Source: Tenacibaculum singaporense
GTDB lineage: Bacteria > Bacteroidota > Bacteroidia > Flavobacteriales > Flavobacteriaceae
Direction of reading: 5' to 3'
Length of the DNA stretch: 64,000 nt
Assembly (NCBI RefSeq): GCF_003867015.1
Contig: NZ_CP032548.1
Location: 2,733,001 to 2,797,000, forward strand
Below are positions 60,067 through 64,000 of this stretch, piece after piece (within the stretch, counting starts at the first letter, position 1; each line of letters opens with the position of its first letter). Under the pieces are notes generated by a model that saw only the letters and a list, made by a program, of their open reading frames with translations, did not search any database and had not been told where the DNA came from. The position numbers were made by a program, and so were the translations under genes.

Positions 60067-61164
60067 CTGTTGTTTATACTCTTCTAACAAGGCTTCATCA
60101 ATAATTATATGCTCAGGAAGAATTCGCAAACGATATTTACTTTCACCTATAAATGTAATAAGGTCTTTACGCTCTAATTTTTCTTCTTCTGTATTCAAAA
60201 TTGAATTTATATTATCTATAATTCTAGTAACATAGGTTTGACTTTTAATATCACCTCCTGAATTAACTATAATTGATTGCTTTTCTGCCTCTAAAAACTT
60301 TCTTCTATAAGCAAATGTTAGTAGGTTTTTGTATTGAGTTGTTTTTGATCCAAAATCTATTTTAGCATTGACTATTCCTTTAGATGGAATGGTGAGTTTT
60401 ATCAGTGACCAGTCTAAAAACTGAATTTTCATTTCATTAGGTTTTGGCGTATGAGCCAGTTGTATTACCCAGCTTGTTGCCAACACTAAAAAAACCGATA
60501 TCAATGATGTTTTGGCTATAACCCTAATTAATTGATTAGTGAATTCATTATCAAAACCAATTAAAACATCTGATAATTGAGATACGAACAACAATACAAT
60601 TGCTATAACCGATATAAAAGCTACCAACTTTAAGTCTCTATACATAAAAGTTCTATAAAAAGAAACTCCCATTAAAAAACATAAAAAAGTTGTTAGCAAA
60701 ACATCAGGAAGCGCTGCTATCTTTATTCCGTAATAAAAATCATTACCATACAAAAAAGAGAATGATAAAGTTATGGAAGCCACAATAACAATTATTATTG
60801 CTATAACTTTTACATTCTTTTCATTTCTATAAATAAACTTTGGGGCATCATACACATAATAAAGTGCCATTAACCAAAATAAGTTATTTACTGTAGATAA
60901 AATGTTTATTCCAATCTGATGAATTGTTGTTTTTTCAAAAGTGAAATAACTTGCAGAAAGTGCCCAAATACCAGAAACCACCCAAACCAACATACCAAAG
61001 CTGAAATACAACAAGCCTTTATCAACTCTTTTTATTGAATTTCCTTCTTCTAAAACTTCTTTAAATCGCTTTGTAATATTATAGTAGATTGCTAATAATA
61101 ACACAGCTCCAATAAAAGAAATACACGTATGTAATAGGTTATGAAACTGTGTTACTCCAGTCAT
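60061..61164 (-). CDS. Seven- or eight-helix membrane protein with cytoplasmic tail, unknown function
   Basis: A 367-residue protein. Hydrophobic segments lie at about 10-28, 48-70, 85-105, 117-137, 145-165, 175-195 and 215-235, followed by a soluble part of about 130 residues rich in Lys and Ile with charged helices. The layout recalls 7TM-type receptors with a signalling tail, but I see no HisKA, PAS or GGDEF motif. It directly follows the ACMSD gene (stop and start adjoin), so it belongs to the kynurenine operon as its last gene. Role unknown. Confidence 0.7.
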   Translation of the reverse strand: MTGVTQFHNLLHTCISFIGAVLLLAIYYNITKRFKEVLEEGNSIKRVDKGLLYFSFGMLVWVVSGIWALSASYFTFEKTTIHQIGINILSTVNNLFWLMALYYVYDAPKFIYRNEKNVKVIAIIIVIVASITLSFSFLYGNDFYYGIKIAALPDVLLTTFLCFLMGVSFYRTFMYRDLKLVAFISVIAIVLLFVSQLSDVLIGFDNEFTNQLIRVIAKTSLISVFLVLATSWVIQLAHTPKPNEMKIQFLDWSLIKLTIPSKGIVNAKIDFGSKTTQYKNLLTFAYRRKFLEAEKQSIIVNSGGDIKSQTYVTRIIDNINSILNTEEEKLERKDLITFIGESKYRLRILPEHIIIDEALLEEYKQQL

Positions 61165-62250
61165 TTATTGTAAAATTTTAGATACTAAATCTTTTTTCGC
61201 TTTTTTATCATCTCCAAACAACCACTGTAATACATTATCCTCCCACATTTCGTCTTTCTCTTGCTCATTAATAATGTTTCTATCAATAGCTAAATCTAAA
61301 ATTTTCCCTGGATATGATGACTGAATTTCACTCTCCATCTCTCCTAATGGATAAGGATCATCCAACCCTATCAATACTTGTTTTGATCCTTGGTTTTTAA
61401 TTAACAAATCTAACGAACCTGTATCGTGTACTAATGTATCAAAGAAGATATTTTTATGTCCTACAGCTTTACGAGGATGTTGTTTTCCTTCAAACAAATC
61501 AGGTCTACCATCAAACCCTTGAATACGACGTCCTAAATTCATTTGCGCTAACTGACCTCCATGCGCAAAACAAACTCGCATATTAGGATACTTTTCATAA
61601 TATCCGTTTAATGTTAAAAAGTGATAAGCATCTGCACATTGTGCCAACATCCAAATTAAGTGGAAACGCCAACTTGTATTTTGTAGTTTGATGAATTTCT
61701 CTCCGTCATACGGGTGAATTTCAACCGCTAAATTGTATTTATCTGCTAACTCAAAAATAGGTTCATTTTCCTCATCAAAAATACATCGCCATGTACCAAT
61801 AGTATCCATATAGTGTGTTGGCAAACACAACAAACGCATCCCTAACACCTCAACACATCGCTCTATCTCCCATAAAGCTCCACGAACAAATCCTGGATGC
61901 ACCACAAATCCACAAGTAAATTTACCTGGATTATCGTGCTGAACACGTGCGTTAAAATCGTTTTGGAAACGTAAGGCTTGCTTCATTTCTTCTAAACGCA
62001 ACCCGTTTCCGTATAACTGAGATAAGTTTAACACTACTGCATGATCGATTTTAAAATGCTCCATCCATGCTAGTTTTTCATCTAAAAAGAAACTAGAATC
62101 TGTTACTGGTCGACTCCAATCTTTTTGTAGCATGAACTTTCTGTCCTTATCAACCCAAAAAATCCCTTTGTCCTTCATAAACTGCGGAATTTGCTCTGGG
62201 TAAGGTAACAAGTGTGAATGTCCGTTTATTCTTAGTTTTCGTTTTGTCAT
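61165..62250 (-). CDS. nbaD: 2-amino-3-carboxymuconate-6-semialdehyde decarboxylase (ACMSD)
   Basis: A 361-residue amidohydrolase. Zinc ligands: H11 and H13 in NGHSHLLP, H179 in VEIHPYDG and Asp297/298 in GLDDPYPLGEME; the catalytic His230 in CFAHGGQ. These match the positions known for bacterial ACMSD (9, 11, 177, 228, 294) with small offsets. It decarboxylates 2-amino-3-carboxymuconate-6-semialdehyde to 2-aminomuconate semialdehyde and diverts it from quinolinate. It follows the 3-hydroxyanthranilate dioxygenase gene, the preceding step. Confidence 0.95.
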   Translation of the reverse strand: MTKRKLRINGHSHLLPYPEQIPQFMKDKGIFWVDKDRKFMLQKDWSRPVTDSSFFLDEKLAWMEHFKIDHAVVLNLSQLYGNGLRLEEMKQALRFQNDFNARVQHDNPGKFTCGFVVHPGFVRGALWEIERCVEVLGMRLLCLPTHYMDTIGTWRCIFDEENEPIFELADKYNLAVEIHPYDGEKFIKLQNTSWRFHLIWMLAQCADAYHFLTLNGYYEKYPNMRVCFAHGGQLAQMNLGRRIQGFDGRPDLFEGKQHPRKAVGHKNIFFDTLVHDTGSLDLLIKNQGSKQVLIGLDDPYPLGEMESEIQSSYPGKILDLAIDRNIINEQEKDEMWEDNVLQWLFGDDKKAKKDLVSKILQ

Positions 62251-62271
62251 GTTATTTTTCTATTGCAAAAT

Positions 62272-62799
62272 TTATGCTTTGTTTGGTGCTTCCATCACAG
62301 TACCACATTTATCACAAGTACATTTCTCTTTATCAGAATAGTACTTATCAAAAATTATTGGCATATCCGTTTCAATATTATCTAAAGCAAATTCTTCTCT
62401 GTATAATTGATGTCCACAATTTTCACAGTACCACTCTAAAGCATCCATCATTCCTTCATCACGTGGATATTCAATAACCAAACCTACCGTATTCGCTTTA
62501 CGTTGTGGTGAGTGCGGCACCTTTCCTGGTAACAAATAAATATCTCCTTCATTAATTTCAACATCAATCATTTCTCCTTTGTCGTCTATGATTTTCAACA
62601 CCATATCTCCTTCTAATTGATAGAAAAACTCTGGTGTTTCGTTGTAATGGTAATCCTTACGATTGTTAGGACCTCCAACAACCATTACGATATATTCACC
62701 ATTATCCCACACTTGTTTATTTCCTACTGGTGGTTTTAATAAATGACGATTTTCATCAATCCACTTCTTGAAATTTAAAGGTTGTACTAACTTGCTCAT
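62272..62799 (-). CDS. nbaC: 3-hydroxyanthranilate 3,4-dioxygenase
   Basis: A 175-residue cupin. Iron ligands H51, E57 and H96, with substrate-binding R47 and R100. The C-terminal rubredoxin-like site has C125, C128, C162 and C165, the same numbering I recall for the Cupriavidus enzyme; the second metal site is present in bacterial and not in animal forms. It opens the ring of 3-hydroxyanthranilate. Preceded by the SDR gene 82 nt upstream and followed by ACMSD after 21 nt. Confidence 0.97.
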   Translation of the reverse strand: MSKLVQPLNFKKWIDENRHLLKPPVGNKQVWDNGEYIVMVVGGPNNRKDYHYNETPEFFYQLEGDMVLKIIDDKGEMIDVEINEGDIYLLPGKVPHSPQRKANTVGLVIEYPRDEGMMDALEWYCENCGHQLYREEFALDNIETDMPIIFDKYYSDKEKCTCDKCGTVMEAPNKA

Positions 62800-62881
62800 T
62801 TTATTTAGGTTTTTAGGCTTTTAGATTGTTTTAAAGATACTTAAATAGTCTTGTTTCTAAAAGTCTTCATTCTTGATTCTT

Positions 62882-63658
62882 TTATAATGATTTTGTTCTA
62901 CCTCCGTCAACAGGAACATTAATTCCATTGATAAAGCTTGCTCTTTCACTTGCTAAAAACACAATAGCATCGGCTACTTCTTCAGGTTTTGCGAAACGTT
63001 TAGCCGGTGATGCATTCTTCATCATTTCTGCAACTTCTTCAACAGTTTTACCTGTTTTTGCAGCTTTATTATTGATAATTTCTGTCAAACGCTCTGTGGC
63101 TGTAGCCCCAGGTAATACATTATTTACCGTAACTCCGAATTGTCCTAACTCATTCGCTAAGGTTTTACTCCAATTGGCAACCGCACCTCGAATGGTATTC
63201 GAAACTCCTAAGCCATCTAATGGTTGTTTTACTGATGTAGAGATCACATTAATTACTCTACCATAGCCTTCCTCTTTCATAAATGGAACTACCGCTTGCA
63301 CCAATACATGATTGCATTTTAAATGCATGGTAAAAGCGCGTTCGAATTCTTCTAACTCGGCATTGAATACAGGACCTCCTGCTGGTCCTCCTGTATTATT
63401 CACCAAAATATGAAACTGTAAGTTAGTCACTTCTAATTTCTCTTTTAAATCTGCTGGATTGGTGAAATCAGCTACCAAGTACCCATGATTTTGCTTATTG
63501 TTTGGTAATTCTGCCAACACAGCTTTTAGCTTTTCTTCACTACGAGCTACCAAAGTAACATTTACTCCCTCTTGAGCTAATTGTATTGCTGCCGCTTTTC
63601 CTATTCCTTGTGTGCTACCACATACCAAGGCGTTTTTATGTTGTATCTCTAAATTCAT
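62882..63658 (-). CDS. SDR family oxidoreductase with atypical active site
   Basis: A 258-residue Rossmann protein: cofactor motif GSTQGIG at 14-20, NNTG at 87-90, and the tail NGINVPVDGGRT. The catalytic Ser is S140 (NVIST). The usual YxxxK is replaced: the aligned residues are S153 and R157 (SNTIR). Similar SNxxR variants occur in a subgroup of SDRs. Substrate unknown. Placement between the small DUF6500-like gene and nbaC suggests a role in the kynurenine pathway. Confidence 0.85.
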   Translation of the reverse strand: MNLEIQHKNALVCGSTQGIGKAAAIQLAQEGVNVTLVARSEEKLKAVLAELPNNKQNHGYLVADFTNPADLKEKLEVTNLQFHILVNNTGGPAGGPVFNAELEEFERAFTMHLKCNHVLVQAVVPFMKEEGYGRVINVISTSVKQPLDGLGVSNTIRGAVANWSKTLANELGQFGVTVNNVLPGATATERLTEIINNKAAKTGKTVEEVAEMMKNASPAKRFAKPEEVADAIVFLASERASFINGINVPVDGGRTKSL

Positions 63659-63659
63659 T

Positions 63660-63878
63660 TTATTCGTTATTCTGAATCATTTGTTTAATCTTAACCGCTT
63701 TCTCAAAATGATCTAATTGATGTGTCTGAATCCACCAAGTAGCTACTTCCATCAGTACTTTCGGATTGTCATTTTTATTTTTGAAAAATGCATAGAACGA
63801 AAGCCCTACATTTTCTCCTTTTTTAGCAATTTTCTCTTCACAAACAGCAATTATTTTTTCCTTTATTTCCTTATTCAT
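63660..63878 (-). CDS. Small DUF6500-like protein
   Basis: A 72-residue soluble protein with GENVGLSFYAFFKNKNDNPK and EVATWWIQTHQLDHFEKAVK. I recall this as the DUF6500 family, which has no known function. It overlaps the end of the aldehyde dehydrogenase gene by 8 bp and lies 1 nt before the SDR gene, so it is tightly embedded in the operon. Confidence 0.75.
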   Translation of the reverse strand: MNKEIKEKIIAVCEEKIAKKGENVGLSFYAFFKNKNDNPKVLMEVATWWIQTHQLDHFEKAVKIKQMIQNNE

Positions 63879-64000
63879 ATTTTATACAAACATTTTTTGG
63901 TTCTGTAAAAAAACGTAATGCTTCAAAACCTCCTTCGCGCCCTACTCCACTCGCTTTTTGACCTCCAAAAGGAGTCCTTAAATCACGTAACAACCAAGTA
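63871..64000 (-). CDS. Aldehyde dehydrogenase, C-terminal part (partial, cut by window edge)
   Basis: The minus-strand frame entering from the right edge reads TWLLRDLRTPFGGQKASGVG followed by REGGFEALRFFTEPKNVC and IKYE, stop at 63873-63871. This is the C-terminal end of the aldehyde dehydrogenase family (PFGGxKxSGxGREGG motif). The PEN... tail and the neighbours nbaC and nbaD point to the 2-aminomuconate/2-hydroxymuconate semialdehyde dehydrogenase, which acts after ACMSD. Only 43 residues are visible. Confidence 0.9.
   Translation of the reverse strand, partial: TWLLRDLRTPFGGQKASGVGREGGFEALRFFTEPKNVCIKYE

Overview
The window looks like chromosomal DNA of a marine-type Flavobacteriaceae (Bacteroidota), plausibly Tenacibaculum or a close relative. 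This rests on very AT-rich DNA (roughly one third G+C by eye), near absence of Shine-Dalgarno sites, promoters of the Bacteroidota type (TTTG, about 20 nt, TAnnTTTG), short lipoprotein signals ending in Ser-Cys, and a flavobacterial gene set (TlpA-like lipoproteins, PadR/PspC operon, LytTR two-component system, one-piece DoxD/DoxA, kynurenine degradation through 2-amino-3-carboxymuconate semialdehyde). Genus-level assignment is inference. I see no insertion sequence, prophage, tRNA, rRNA or CRISPR array.

Layout. 1-0.9 kb: the tail of an unknown gene, a CHMI-type tautomerase, and behind it a decayed N-terminal fragment of histidine ammonia-lyase on the minus strand. 0.9-4.5 kb: a thioredoxin-like lipoprotein, then a minus-strand group (DUF4442, class D beta-lactamase-like lipoprotein, TIGR00266/AIM24 protein). 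4.6-7.9 kb: DUF4870, PadR and PspC operon plus a SnoaL-like secreted protein. 8-10 kb: MarC and an esterase. 10.2-15.2 kb: HglS (2-oxoadipate to D-2-hydroxyglutarate), an Lrp regulator and a YdiJ-type D-2-hydroxyglutarate dehydrogenase, which together form the last part of a lysine/2-oxoadipate catabolic route. 15.2-24 kb: CtlX hydrolase, DUF2938, flavin monooxygenase, DUF1566 lipoprotein with an acetyltransferase, a DoxDA thiosulfate-oxidation protein, MATE pump, fasciclin protein, Tpx. 24.3-30.6 kb: housekeeping run dgkA, ftsK, lolA-like, lptF/G-like, ribB. 31-41.5 kb: NDH-2 operon ending in an AraC/GyrI regulator, a propeller histidine kinase with LytTR regulator, YjbQ, and a secreted protein. 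41.5-46 kb: a choice-of-anchor-D/leucine-rich lipoprotein and dnaK. 46-53.2 kb: NUDIX/pyrE divergent pair, SRPBCC, birA, then rsfS-ftsH-LUD-cdsA-ACBP-YceI. 53.2-60 kb: peptide transporter, then a TetR-ABC-HlyD-TolC export operon. 60-64 kb: the 3' part of a kynurenine/3-hydroxyanthranilate catabolic operon, reading in from beyond the right edge.

Points that stand out. The ABC exporter at 55.6-57.3 kb keeps Walker A but has lost the Q-loop Gln, the LSGGQ signature, the Walker B Asp-Glu order and the H-loop His. RibB carries a GTP-cyclohydrolase II half without its three zinc cysteines. The kynurenine-operon SDR has Ser/Arg in place of the catalytic Tyr/Lys. Three convergent gene pairs interlock their stop codons in the palindrome TTATAA. 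Several genes (pyrE, ctlX, the lptF/G-like permease) have a -7 element so close to the start codon that leaderless mRNA is expected. A 23-nt-periodic array of small hairpins lies at about 30.77-30.86 kb, and a 17-bp palindrome overlaps the -7 box of the export operon.
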